Source: Parasedimentitalea marina (GTDB taxonomy: Bacteria > Pseudomonadota > Alphaproteobacteria > Rhodobacterales > Rhodobacteraceae). From it: DNA of 64,000 bases. Below, one piece after another: positions 38,602-47,595 of this stretch; the stretch's first letter is position 1, and each line of letters opens with the position of its first letter. The stretch spans positions 3,844,001 through 3,908,000 of the forward strand of contig NZ_CP033219.1 of NCBI RefSeq assembly GCF_004006175.1, read 5' to 3'. The position numbers and the translations under genes were made by a program. The notes beneath the pieces were generated by a model. That model saw nothing but the letters and a program-made list of their open reading frames with translations. It did not search any database and was not told the DNA's origin.

Positions 38602-38630
38602 AAAACTTGCATAAAGTGACAAACCTTGCG
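38602..38630. promoter_or_regulatory. Direct repeats in the dmdC/araC divergent promoter
   Basis: AAACTTGC (38603-38610) and AAACCTTGC (38621-38629) are near-identical direct repeats about two helical turns apart. Direct half-sites of this spacing are usual for AraC-type proteins, and the AraC gene starts 15 bases further on. Confidence 0.4.
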
Positions 38631-38644
38631 ACAGATTGGCTATT

Positions 38645-39670
38645 ATGACACCTGAACATCACTCACCGATCCTGCCCACTGTCTCGCGTGCCTTTCTAGA
38701 GGATTGGCTGTCCGCCCTGCGCACCTATTGCCCGCCACCGCAACTGGCAGGTTTTCTGGATCAGATCGGGCTGGCCAACACGGTGCAACCCCATGCCCGG
38801 GTGACCCATGATCAGATCGTGCGACTGTACCAATTGGTTGCTGTGGAAACCGGGGACGAAATGATGGGTCTGTGGAGCCGCACTGTCCGCACCGGCGCGC
38901 TTAAGCATCTCTGTGCTTCGGTGCGCGGCGCGTCTTCCCTGTCGGCAGCGCTGTTTCGCTTTTCGTCATTTTGGAACCTGATACTGGATGACTATGCCGT
39001 GAAGCTAGAGTCCGAGGGGGATGCGTTGCGGGTGCTACTGGTGCCGCGTGGAGATCAGACTGCCCAACGATTTGGCCATATGCTGTTGCTGAAGTTGGCC
39101 CACGGGATTGCCTCGTGGTTGACCGGCCGCGAGTTGCCCCTACGCGATGTCAGCTTTGGTTTCGCGCGTCCCGATTTCGCCGAAGATTACCCCATCCTCT
39201 TCCCCGCGCCGATCCGTTTTGGGCAACCACAATCATCCATCACCATTGACGGGTTGCTGGGCAGTCTGCCGGTGTCGCGCAGCGAGGCCGAGACCCAGGA
39301 TTTCTTAGCCCGCGCGCCGCGCGATTGGATCTTCACCAGCTCTCGCGAGCACGCCCTGCCCCTGCGTCTGCGGGAACTTCTGCTGCTGTCGGACCGTCTG
39401 GATTATCACCTGAACGATGCAGCGCAGGTGTTGAACCTGACACCGCGGACCCTGATCCGACGACTTGATGCGGACAGCACATCGTTTCAGGGGATCAAAG
39501 ACGGATTGCGCCGCGACATCGCAATCCGCGATTTATCGCATGGGACAAAAAGCATCGAGGCGATCTCACAAGACATCGGCTTTGCCTCCTCCGCCAATTT
39601 TCACCGCGCTTTTAAGCGGTGGACTGGCGTGACACCCGGAACTTACCGGCGCGGCGGCATGCATCTGTGA
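38645..39670 (+). CDS. AraC family transcriptional regulator (OruR-like)
   Basis: The N-terminal 220 residues form an arabinose-binding-type (DUF-like OruR/ArgR) sensor region. The last 100 residues hold two helix-turn-helix motifs, with AAQVLNLTPRTLIRRLDAD and IEAISQDIGFASSANFHRAF ending TGVTPGTYRR. I start at the ATG at 38645 (341 residues); a TTG nine bases upstream is less likely. It is divergent from dmdC, so it probably controls dmdCD in answer to an acyl-CoA or DMSP-derived signal (inference). Confidence 0.9.
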   Translation: MTPEHHSPILPTVSRAFLEDWLSALRTYCPPPQLAGFLDQIGLANTVQPHARVTHDQIVRLYQLVAVETGDEMMGLWSRTVRTGALKHLCASVRGASSLSAALFRFSSFWNLILDDYAVKLESEGDALRVLLVPRGDQTAQRFGHMLLLKLAHGIASWLTGRELPLRDVSFGFARPDFAEDYPILFPAPIRFGQPQSSITIDGLLGSLPVSRSEAETQDFLARAPRDWIFTSSREHALPLRLRELLLLSDRLDYHLNDAAQVLNLTPRTLIRRLDADSTSFQGIKDGLRRDIAIRDLSHGTKSIEAISQDIGFASSANFHRAFKRWTGVTPGTYRRGGMHL

Positions 39671-39707
39671 TCCATTCAGGCAGGTTTATCTGTGGTCATG
39701 TCGCTAT

Positions 39708-40787
39708 TTATCCCGCACCTGGCGGTCCACTTATATGCCCAACCCGAATGTCGTAAATGATCGCCCGGTCAGTCAAAGTCAGCCGTTGGGAGTGTTCCGT
39801 GTCGACCACAATCCGTTGCGAGGGTGTGGGCAGGGGGTTCATAAAATGACGCTCACAAAACACCGCCCCCGGTGCGGCCACCGCAATGATACCATCCCAG
39901 CAGGCTGCATAGGCTTGCGCATCGCAATACGACCCAAAATCCGACAGTGAAAACCTGTCAATATCTTCGACGCCCAGTCGTGCCAGATCCGTATATCCGC
40001 CATCGACGATCCGCAGGCGGGACAGCGAGGCGCGAATATGGTCAAAGTTCTCTGGCAACAGATGCAGGGGCAGCGCCATGGGCAGACTGTTTCGCCCCCT
40101 GAGGATCAACGAGGCAAAGTCGCTTTCACGAAACAGGAATGTCCCTGCCGCCCGTGCAAACGCCCCGGCAAGGCGGTGTTCCACCTGCTCAGCTGAGGGG
40201 AGAAATGCGCCGCCGGGTTCGCCGATGACCTTGGTCCAGACCCAGGGACGGCCCAACAATCGGATCGAGCTGCGCCAGATGCGATCATCAAAACGGCGCG
40301 CCCAAATGTCTTTCTGCGTTTCGATATCCTTGGCGGCGAACAAGTGGTCGATGGATTTGCCGCGGATCAACCGAATGCCAAACGCCCCAAAGCGCAACAC
40401 TTTTTCCCAGCGTCCCGCGTACCAAATACCGCGACGAATGCTGCGTTTCCGCCTTTCCCAGAACAGCTGTGTAGAGGCCGGCAGGGCCTGCGCGACCCGC
40501 TCATGCAGGGCCCAGCGATCGGTGCAGGATGTGATCCCAAGATAGGCAAGCAGGTCCGGATGGGACAGGGTTTGAATGGCCGCAATTTTCAGGCGCAGCA
40601 GTTCATTCTGGGTCGGATTGATGTCAATCGCGATAACCTCTTTGGCCTCGGACAACAGCATATCCAGCGGTCTTGTGCCACTTCCGGTTATACACAAAAG
40701 CCGGTTTGCCGGCCCCGACAGCGCTGCCAACTCGGTCCGGCCATCCTCGTTGGACGAGGTAAAGTTCAATGCGGAAAAAAATGTCAT
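39708..40787 (-). CDS. DUF3419 family protein (BtaA-like SAM-dependent aminocarboxypropyl transferase)
   Basis: The 359-residue protein belongs to the family of BtaA, which moves the 3-amino-3-carboxypropyl group of S-adenosylmethionine onto diacylglycerol in betaine-lipid synthesis. The SAM site is visible as LLCITGSGTRPLDMLL (about 30-45) and the acidic strand VIAIDINPTQNELLRLK. A BtaB methyltransferase is absent, so betaine lipid is not the obvious product. It is the last of five packed genes, starting four bases after the adenylating enzyme stop, and may decorate that cluster's product. Confidence 0.85.
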   Translation of the reverse strand: MTFFSALNFTSSNEDGRTELAALSGPANRLLCITGSGTRPLDMLLSEAKEVIAIDINPTQNELLRLKIAAIQTLSHPDLLAYLGITSCTDRWALHERVAQALPASTQLFWERRKRSIRRGIWYAGRWEKVLRFGAFGIRLIRGKSIDHLFAAKDIETQKDIWARRFDDRIWRSSIRLLGRPWVWTKVIGEPGGAFLPSAEQVEHRLAGAFARAAGTFLFRESDFASLILRGRNSLPMALPLHLLPENFDHIRASLSRLRIVDGGYTDLARLGVEDIDRFSLSDFGSYCDAQAYAACWDGIIAVAAPGAVFCERHFMNPLPTPSQRIVVDTEHSQRLTLTDRAIIYDIRVGHISGPPGAG

Positions 40788-40791
40788 CAGG

Positions 40792-42057
40792 CTATATGTC
40801 TTCTTGGAAACGGTTTTCTATGCGTCGCAGTTTGGGCCCCGTTTCGTAGTCCATCGGGTCCTGCCTGATGTCGATATTGGGGCTAAGACCACGGCATGAA
40901 AACTGTTGCGACAGGGCCTGTTTCGCCTGCTGGGCCAGGCTAGGGGCCAGTCCGGGATGCAGCGTCAGAAGGATGGCGTCACGGCCGGTTCGCTGAATAC
41001 GGAAATCTGTGATGTCCCGCGAAACATCAAGAACCGCGTTACGCAGCACGTCCGGGGTGATCAAAACATCCAGTCCAGCCGGACGACGAAACACAAATGC
41101 GTCGTCCATTCGCCCCACGATCTCGTCAACTATCCGAAGGGGCGATCCACAGGCGCATACCTTCGAAGACAATCTCAACAGATCATTCATCCGGTAGCGC
41201 GCCATGATTTGAAACCGACGTTGAAAGCCCGTGATTAAGGGCGACACAAGCCCGTCGCCAAGCGGCTCAAACTCAAAGTAGTTGGCATCCTCGGCCAGAT
41301 GCAGGTTGCCGCATTTACAGGACACACCCAAAAGCCCCTCGGAGGCCATGTAGATCTGACCGAGGGTCAGATCATATCGGTTTTCGATAATGATCCGATC
41401 CATTGGATCCAGCGTTTCACCCCCCGCAAAAAGCCGACGGGGAGACAGGCGGTCAGAGTGCTCAGCCAGAAACCTGAGCACGCGCGGCGGGGCGACAATC
41501 GTCGTGGGGTCAAAGGCTTCAAGCGTCGTTAGCCAGCTTTCAGGGCCATCGCGTAAATCAAAGAACCTAAGTACGATACGCCCGGTTCCGTTCGCCGCTT
41601 CGTATAACACAGAGGCCTGCGGCAACAGGATAGCCACCCGCTCTGGCCTGAACAGGAACCCCGGTATTGTCTTGGCAAGGATGGTGCCCAGCCATCTGAA
41701 CCGCTCTGCCGGGGTGATGGCATAAAGCGACCGGTTGCCGCTGGTTCCGGTACTTGCGCCGATGCTGATGCCGTCGATATCACCCGTGGTTCTAAACGCA
41801 TCCCATCCGGTCCTGGCGGTGATCCGTCCCAGATTAAAGGCCTCGAATTCGGCCATCAAACTGTGCTTATCCACTATCGGAAGCGCGCTTAGGACGGGTT
41901 TCACCCCAGCATAATAGTCCACCTTCGACAGATCATTGCGTAACCAGGCCGCAAGCCGTTTGGACTGCCACCGATCAAAGCCTGCGCGGTTTTGGGCGGC
42001 CCGGGTGACCCAAAGCGTCTGCGCAAAGGCAGAGGCAACCTGAAGCGTCTCATGCAT
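40792..42057 (-). CDS. F390-synthetase/PaaK-like adenylate-forming enzyme
   Basis: Starting at the ATG at 42057 gives 421 residues, overlapping the upstream MBL gene by eight bases. The nucleotide loop is ASTGTSGNRS (101-110), the A-domain core ends in GRMDDAFVF (315-323), and the whole is of the coenzyme F390 synthetase/phenylacetate-CoA ligase type. Two cysteine pairs, CKCG (247-250) and CACG (301-304), could bind zinc as in PaaK relatives. It should activate a carboxylic acid as an acyl adenylate. Acceptor and substrate are unknown. In this cluster it takes the place an AMP-dependent OleC would hold. Confidence 0.85.
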   Translation of the reverse strand: MHETLQVASAFAQTLWVTRAAQNRAGFDRWQSKRLAAWLRNDLSKVDYYAGVKPVLSALPIVDKHSLMAEFEAFNLGRITARTGWDAFRTTGDIDGISIGASTGTSGNRSLYAITPAERFRWLGTILAKTIPGFLFRPERVAILLPQASVLYEAANGTGRIVLRFFDLRDGPESWLTTLEAFDPTTIVAPPRVLRFLAEHSDRLSPRRLFAGGETLDPMDRIIIENRYDLTLGQIYMASEGLLGVSCKCGNLHLAEDANYFEFEPLGDGLVSPLITGFQRRFQIMARYRMNDLLRLSSKVCACGSPLRIVDEIVGRMDDAFVFRRPAGLDVLITPDVLRNAVLDVSRDITDFRIQRTGRDAILLTLHPGLAPSLAQQAKQALSQQFSCRGLSPNIDIRQDPMDYETGPKLRRIENRFQEDI

Positions 42058-42877
42058 TGGAAGTCTCGGGCAGATCATAGGGGGTTTGTTCAGGATCATG
42101 ACACAGAACCACATCGCCGCCTTTGGCCCTGAACTGGGCAACACGTTTGGCCGACATCTTTCCCGCCTCGGCATCTGTCGCAACCAGGTTTGCGGGAAAG
42201 CCGGGCAAACGCTGGTCCACGACGGCCTTCAATACCCACTGCACGTCAACCGCATACAAGAGCGGCTTTTCGAGGCGCGCAAAGCACAGGCCAAAATGAC
42301 CCTCGGCATGCCCCGGCAGATCTATCGCCAGCAGACTGCCATCCCCCAGCAGATCTTTCCCAGGGCCAAGTCGCAACGGTGCCTGCACGTCCTTCAGGCC
42401 AGCGACATCCACAATCCTGTCAGTCAGATCGCCCGGCAACAACTCTTTGAAAATCCCATGTCTGAGGTTTGCAATTTCGGATCTGGCCTGAATGGCATCA
42501 AACGTCGTGCGGCACGCCATTATCCGGGAGTTCGGGAAAAGTGACAGCCCAGCAACGTGGTCCGCGTGAAAATGGGTCAGAACAATGGTGCGCACAGCAT
42601 CGCAGCTATAGCCCAGACGCCGCAGAACGACATCAGGCGCACCGTCGGGAACAAGTGCAGGGCCAGTCATGCGGGCATATGCTTTTAACGCAAGACTGCG
42701 CGCCCTACCCTCTGTGACGCTGGGCCCGTATCCACTGTCTATCAAAACCGGTCCATGTGTCGGATGCACAACAACACCATAGCGGGTTTTCAGGTTTAGC
42801 GAGGTCCAGCACCCCCCCTGCAAGACCAGCTTTTCAGACACCCTGATGCCCGCGCTATTGGCGAATATCGGGATCAA
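42050..42877 (-). CDS. MBL-fold metallo-hydrolase
   Basis: A 275-residue metallo-beta-lactamase-fold enzyme. The two-metal site is intact: THFHADH (His102, His104, Asp106, His107), then GHAEGH, YAVDVQW and LCHDPEQ. The general form resembles lactonases of the N-acyl-homoserine-lactone type. No signal peptide, so cytoplasmic. Its start overlaps the epimerase stop by ATGA. In the cluster it could open a lactone or cleave a thioester or activated ester (inference). Confidence 0.88.
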   Translation of the reverse strand: MIPIFANSAGIRVSEKLVLQGGCWTSLNLKTRYGVVVHPTHGPVLIDSGYGPSVTEGRARSLALKAYARMTGPALVPDGAPDVVLRRLGYSCDAVRTIVLTHFHADHVAGLSLFPNSRIMACRTTFDAIQARSEIANLRHGIFKELLPGDLTDRIVDVAGLKDVQAPLRLGPGKDLLGDGSLLAIDLPGHAEGHFGLCFARLEKPLLYAVDVQWVLKAVVDQRLPGFPANLVATDAEAGKMSAKRVAQFRAKGGDVVLCHDPEQTPYDLPETSNA

Positions 42878-43860
42878 GGCCCCGCCCTTTCAGATAGGGT
42901 CAGATCAAGCCCGGCATCAAAGTCTATCAAGGGACGCCAGCCAAGGCACCGTTCCGCTTTGGAAATATCAAGACTCTGACGAAAGGCAAAAAGGCCCACT
43001 TTGTAGCAAGTCAATCGTGGCTCTGTCGCGGGCTTAAACCGGGCGTGAAACCCTTCACTCAGGCCTGCCACAGCCATAGCAGCCCGCCAGGGCAGGCTGC
43101 GCCAGCGGACAGGCACAGCAGAAAGCCTGCAAACATCATTAACGATGTCTACCACGCGTCGCGGCTGACCGCCGGAAATGTTGAAGGTTTGACCGTCACA
43201 CTGCGCACTGGCATGCACCGCAGCCTCAATCGCGCGCACGGCATCCGACACATGGGTCAAGTCAATTTCTGCCACACCGCCGCGCAGCAATGGCAACGGG
43301 CCCTGACGCGCCGCTGCCAGAAGGCGCGGCAATAGCGTGATCTCTCCGGCGCCATAAAGACCCCGGGGCCGCAGGTTGATTGGGCCCAGCTGAGGGTTAT
43401 TCAAAACCAGTTTTTCGGCCTCTCGCTTGGTTTCTGCATAGGCATTTATCGGCCGTGGTAAGACCTGATCTTCGGCAAATCCGATTTGATCACGATTTGC
43501 ATAGTAAACGGTTGGCGAAGAAATATTCACAAACCGACGTACCCCGGCATCCGTGGCAAGCTGCAATGCCGTTGCTGTGCCGTGAACATTGGCCGCCGTA
43601 AACGCAGCCTTTGCCCCCCAGGGAGAAGACAGCGCCGCGCAATGCACCATCGCATCCGCAGCGCCGATTAAATCCGTTACGGCTGACGGTATGTCTTGGG
43701 TCAGATCCAGTGCCACGGTTCTGATCCTTACACTGCGAAGAGCCCCCAAAGCCGCGCGCGATCTGCCCAGAGCGATGACGCTATGGCCACCTGCGTGCAA
43801 ATACCGGGCCAATGCTCCACCTAAAAACCCAGTTGCGCCGCTTACAATAATTCGCGCCAT
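42874..43860 (-). CDS. NAD(P)-dependent epimerase/3beta-HSD-like reductase
   Basis: A 328-residue extended short-chain dehydrogenase. The dinucleotide loop is GATGFLGGAL (residues 8-17), the catalytic pair is YAETK (Tyr and Lys of YxxxK), and the substrate half contains LRPRGLYGAGE, as in 3beta-hydroxysteroid dehydrogenase-like and OleD-like enzymes. It should reduce or oxidise a beta-keto or hydroxy group on the product of the condensing enzyme, whose gene ends two bases before this start. Confidence 0.88.
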   Translation of the reverse strand: MARIIVSGATGFLGGALARYLHAGGHSVIALGRSRAALGALRSVRIRTVALDLTQDIPSAVTDLIGAADAMVHCAALSSPWGAKAAFTAANVHGTATALQLATDAGVRRFVNISSPTVYYANRDQIGFAEDQVLPRPINAYAETKREAEKLVLNNPQLGPINLRPRGLYGAGEITLLPRLLAAARQGPLPLLRGGVAEIDLTHVSDAVRAIEAAVHASAQCDGQTFNISGGQPRRVVDIVNDVCRLSAVPVRWRSLPWRAAMAVAGLSEGFHARFKPATEPRLTCYKVGLFAFRQSLDISKAERCLGWRPLIDFDAGLDLTLSERAGP

Positions 43861-43862
43861 TG

Positions 43863-44876
43863 TCAGAAGTCCAACGCCATGCCACCAAAATTAACCCCGG
43901 CGGATGTCCCAAGCATCAAAACGCGGCTTCCCGATCCAATGCGCCCCTGCTGCAAAGCAAAATCGAGCGCTGTTGGCATTGATGCGGCTATCTGATTTCC
44001 ATAGCTCTGAGAGATATCGACGATCTGGTCCGGGTTTAGATCTGTCTTTGACACCATATGTTCCAACGCCAATGGGCTGGCCTGATGCGGAACCACCACA
44101 TCAATATCCGCTGCTGTCCACTCTGCACGGTCCAGCAGCTCCTGGACAAATTGGGGGAAGTATTTGTGAGTGATGCGAAATAGGTTTTTGCCATCCATTC
44201 GAAACACCGCGTGTTCATTGAAGCCCTTGGGGTCATTGTGATAGTCGAACCGGGTTCCGCCGGCCCCCACTTGGCATGCATCATAATGTGAGGGATAGCT
44301 ACGCATCAAACTGGCCCGCAACCTGGGCCCTGCGTCGCCGGGCGCTTTCAGGACTGCCGCACCAGCCCCGTCGCCGAACAATGCCGCGACGTCCGGTTGC
44401 TCTTGCCAGGGCAATGCGCGCGACGCTACTTCGGATGAGAACACCAGAACCTGTTGGTTTTGTCCTAAAGCTATTTTGGATGCGGCCAGTTCAAACGCGG
44501 TAAGAAAGCTGAGACAGCTGGCATTGACGTCAAACCCGGCTGCACATCCGTCTGCCATTCCCAACCGCCCCATAACCAGCGGTGCCATCGCCGGAAGCGG
44601 CTGATACGGCACGGCGCAGGCCCCAAGTACCAAGTCAATATCGCCGGGCGTTAGCCCTGCCGCCGTGATCGCCTTTTGGCAGGCGTCGACTGCCATATCA
44701 ACCTGGTCTTCCTGGTCACAGACATACCGTGACCTCACGCCGGATGCGCGCGTTAGGTAACCGCAGGGGAAGCCCATTTTAGTGTCGATTTCTTCGGAGG
44801 TCACACGTGTGGATGGGACGCAATGGCCCGTTCCAGCGACCTGAACTGAAAGGCCCAAGGGGAATTTACTTTGCAT
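43863..44876 (-). CDS. 3-oxoacyl-ACP synthase III-like condensing enzyme
   Basis: A thiolase-superfamily KASIII protein. The catalytic triad is complete: Cys121 in NASCLSF, His264 in VPHQAS and Asn294 in YGNQIAASM, counted from the ATG at 44876 (337 residues). An ATG at 44915 and a TTG at 44951 are alternative starts; none has a strong ribosome site. KASIII enzymes join acyl-CoA or acyl-ACP to a second thioester, and OleA joins two acyl-CoAs head to head. FabH of fatty-acid synthesis is less likely because the gene heads an operon with no fatty-acid genes. Confidence 0.85.
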   Translation of the reverse strand: MQSKFPLGLSVQVAGTGHCVPSTRVTSEEIDTKMGFPCGYLTRASGVRSRYVCDQEDQVDMAVDACQKAITAAGLTPGDIDLVLGACAVPYQPLPAMAPLVMGRLGMADGCAAGFDVNASCLSFLTAFELAASKIALGQNQQVLVFSSEVASRALPWQEQPDVAALFGDGAGAAVLKAPGDAGPRLRASLMRSYPSHYDACQVGAGGTRFDYHNDPKGFNEHAVFRMDGKNLFRITHKYFPQFVQELLDRAEWTAADIDVVVPHQASPLALEHMVSKTDLNPDQIVDISQSYGNQIAASMPTALDFALQQGRIGSGSRVLMLGTSAGVNFGGMALDF

Positions 44877-45123
44877 AAAATCGGTATCTTTGGTGTTCTT
44901 AAAACATTTGGGCATTGAGTTATCATCGCGTGTTTTCAAGATATTAAACAATATATAATCTGCATCACTTGGGAGGAAAGACGGATCAAGCCTTGGCCCA
45001 AAGCGCTAGCGCGAAAAAACCTGCCTATACAGTCTATAACCTGCTGAAAAGAGGCAGGCTATCAACGTTCTGTCGCAAAGCAATTTTCTATCTTGCCCCT
45101 GTTTTCTGTGGTAGCGCAGTCTT

Positions 45124-46347
45124 GTGTTACATGCGTTCAAAGATAACTGGGCCCTGTTTTTGGGCATTTTGCTGCTGATGGTTTCTAACGGGCTGTTAGC
45201 GACCCTGTTGACCATTCGCGGCGTTTCCCTCGGGTTTTCAGAAATCACCATTGGCTTCATGCAGGCGGGGTATCCGCTGGGCGCGCTGCTTGGGGCTGTC
45301 GCGGCACCAAAATTGGTCGAGAAGGTTGGTCATATCCGGTCCTTCGGCGCGCTTGCATCCCTGTGCTCAATCTCGGCCGTGGTACATCTTTTGACGAATG
45401 ACCCGATGAGCTGGGGTTTGATGCGGGTTCTTGCGGGATTCTGCTATCCCGGCCTGTACGTCATTTCTGAAAGCTGGCTGAACGCAAAAGCCGAAAACCG
45501 GTATCGAGCGAGCCTGTTGTCGATCTATTTCATCGTGATCGCGGCTGGGGGGTCAATAGGCGCGGCAATGGCCGGGTTTGACGATGGGACCGGCACCCAG
45601 CTGTTTGGCATCTGCTCAATCCTGATTTCAGTTTCACTGGTTCCCATCCTGGTTTCTGATAACGCAGCCCCTGAATATTCTGCCCCGGAACGGCTCCCTA
45701 TTTTACGCCTGTTGCGAATATCCCCTTTGGCAATAACCGGATCAATTCTGAACGGGATCCTCGTTGCTGGGATATTTATATCCTTGCCACTTTTTGGACT
45801 GACACTTGGGCTAAGCGCAGCGGGCGCGGCATCGCTATTGGTGGTTGCAACCCTTGCAGGCGCCTTGTTTCAATTTCCAATCGGTTGGCTGTCAGACCGA
45901 ATAGACCGACGATTGGTGGTCGCTGGGGCTTCGGGAATTGCTGCCTTAACTGCATTGGGCATAGCAAGCGGCCTGCTGGCCGGACAGTTGCATCTGGCCG
46001 TGGGCCTGATGGCGGGGATGCTGTTACCCATCTATTCAATCTGTGTCGCACATGCGAATGACCAATTGTCACCAGCCCAGATTGTACCGGCCAGCGGAAC
46101 CTTGGTCCTGGCTCTGAATGTGGGCATCCTGATCGGGTCTATGGTGGGACCAGCAGTACTGTCTGTGGGTGGACCAACCGGCTTGATGCTGCTTTTTGTG
46201 CTTGTCAGTTGTTTGACCGTTTTTGTGGCGATTTTCCGTATCACGCAGTCCGCCGCACCCGAGGAAAGCCGCGCCGCGCAGGCTATCTCTTCACAGGGTG
46301 GTCAAATGGCTGGCGAATTGCACCCTGAAGCCGAGCAGCAGCAGTAG
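45124..46347 (+). CDS. MFS transporter
   Basis: The 407-residue protein has about twelve membrane helices and the MFS_1 layout, with the loop motif GWLSDRIDRR between helices 8 and 9. It starts with GTG at 45124 (LHAFKDNWALFLGILLL), without a strong ribosome site. It is divergent from the five-gene KASIII operon and separated from it by 170-250 bases of AT-rich DNA, so it is a plausible exporter of that pathway's product; drug or sugar efflux in general is the alternative. Confidence 0.85.
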   Translation: MLHAFKDNWALFLGILLLMVSNGLLATLLTIRGVSLGFSEITIGFMQAGYPLGALLGAVAAPKLVEKVGHIRSFGALASLCSISAVVHLLTNDPMSWGLMRVLAGFCYPGLYVISESWLNAKAENRYRASLLSIYFIVIAAGGSIGAAMAGFDDGTGTQLFGICSILISVSLVPILVSDNAAPEYSAPERLPILRLLRISPLAITGSILNGILVAGIFISLPLFGLTLGLSAAGAASLLVVATLAGALFQFPIGWLSDRIDRRLVVAGASGIAALTALGIASGLLAGQLHLAVGLMAGMLLPIYSICVAHANDQLSPAQIVPASGTLVLALNVGILIGSMVGPAVLSVGGPTGLMLLFVLVSCLTVFVAIFRITQSAAPEESRAAQAISSQGGQMAGELHPEAEQQQ

Positions 46348-46672
46348 GGACGTTCAATTCGGGGGCGTAAAGGCTGTCTTCTGTCGGTCAGTTTAGGCAC
46401 ATCAGGATAAGGGCTGCCGGGTGCCGGACGGGGCAGAAACCACATTATATGATTCTCGCGGGAACAATCCTGACGATAGTTGGGCCTGAAATGGCAACAG
46501 CGGACAGGCAGTAAAACGCAGCCATCCAGCCAAAATGGCAAATACCACGCACTAAGCGATTTTCCTTACCCCAACCTGAGACTGAAATGCTGTACAATCC
46601 GGTGTAACATTGCTATTGGGCGTCCCAAGAGAGACATTTACAATTTCAAACTAGAAAAACGGTGTAGACCAC
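46348..46672. other. Intergenic region upstream of rpsU
   Basis: No gene is recognised in these 325 bases. A TACAAT hexamer at 46594-46599 is a possible -10 box for rpsU, but no convincing -35 box stands at the right distance. Confidence 0.4.
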
Positions 46673-46879
46673 ATGCAGGTTAGTGTTCGCGACAACAACG
46701 TCGATCAAGCCCTTCGGGTGCTGAAGAAAAAGCTCCAAAAGGAAGGCGTTTTCCGTGAAATGAAGCTTAAGCAGCATTTCGAAAAGCCGTCCGAGAAAAA
46801 CGCACGTCAAAAAGCTGAAGCAATCCGTCGTGCTCGTAAGCTCGCTCGCAAAAAGCTAGAGCGCGAAGGTATGATGTAA
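46673..46879 (+). CDS. rpsU: 30S ribosomal protein S21
   Basis: The 68-residue, strongly basic protein matches bS21: [20 protein letters not shown], then a long Arg/Lys-rich helix ending [12 protein letters not shown]21 sits on the 30S platform near the anti-Shine-Dalgarno sequence. The gene is monocistronic, with a terminator 26 bases later. Length is normal for alphaproteobacteria. Confidence 0.97.
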   Translation: MQVSVRDNNVDQALRVLKKKLQKEGVFREMKLKQHFEKPSEKNARQKAEAIRRARKLARKKLEREGMM

Positions 46880-46904
46880 ATCATACAGTTACGTTGAATA
46901 CCTT

Positions 46905-46937
46905 AAAACCCGTGGCCAGTTGGCTGCGGGTTTTTTG
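46905..46937 (+). terminator. Rho-independent terminator after rpsU
   Basis: AACCCG and CGGGTT close a stem, with an inner CAG/CTG pair, followed by TTTTTTG. Confidence 0.85.
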
Positions 46938-47373
46938 TTTTGGGTCACGGTTTTTTCCATAACCCTCACAAATATCTCATCCACTGTACGCCGTAACTGG
47001 CCTTGGTCTCACGCCGACCCTCTGACAAATCAGACTGCGGTTGGTCAAAATCGTTTTGAAACCCCAAAAGACGCGATTCGGGTTTCCCCGGCAAGCCGAG
47101 CGTGACTGCCTGTTGTAAAAGCGTCCAATGTCAGCTTCATGCAAATATTGTGATAAAGGACACCTAACGATTTTCTGGTAAAAACGGCGCTGGAAATATT
47201 TGGTGGTGCAATAGGCGAACGCGCCTTTGCGCAACATTGCCGAGTTATCCAATCAAAAGAAGAAGCCACCTGCCCGCTATCCAGCGCACGACATATATTC
47301 GCACCCGCTGAAACCGACGTTTGAGTGAGACGGGAATTTGACCCATCTCGTCGGGTCATCAGCCAACATTACA

Positions 47374-47595
47374 TGCAAACGTGAACGGGATGCCAAGCAC
47401 AGCGAGTGTCGTATCATCGCCCTCACCGCCAATGCTCACCCCAGCAATGCTCAGGCCTGCCCTGCTGCCGGCATGAATGACTTTATAACGAAGCCATTTC
47501 GCAAATCCGATCTTTTGGCGCTGATCCGTCATGACATCACCCGCCGGAAGGTTAACCGTAGACTACAGCGTCCGCAGCAGGATCTGTCCGGCTAA
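47374..47595 (+). pseudogene. Remnant of a response-regulator receiver domain (C-terminal half only)
   Basis: The frame reads RERDAKHSECRIIALTANAH and then CPAAGMNDFITKPFRKSDLL, which is the end of a REC domain from the hybrid histidine kinase or response regulator type: beta4 with ALTA, helix 4, and the KPF motif with the conserved Lys. The phosphorylated Asp and the first three strands are missing, and no start or upstream part is found. It is a decayed fragment. The 3' end overlaps the end of the NicO gene on the other strand by about 30 bases. The rest of 46938-47373 shows no gene. Confidence 0.75.

Noticed and set aside
43863..44876. FabH of housekeeping fatty-acid synthesis
   Set aside because: The gene heads an operon with a reductase, an MBL hydrolase and an adenylating enzyme, and has no plsX, fabD or acpP neighbours.
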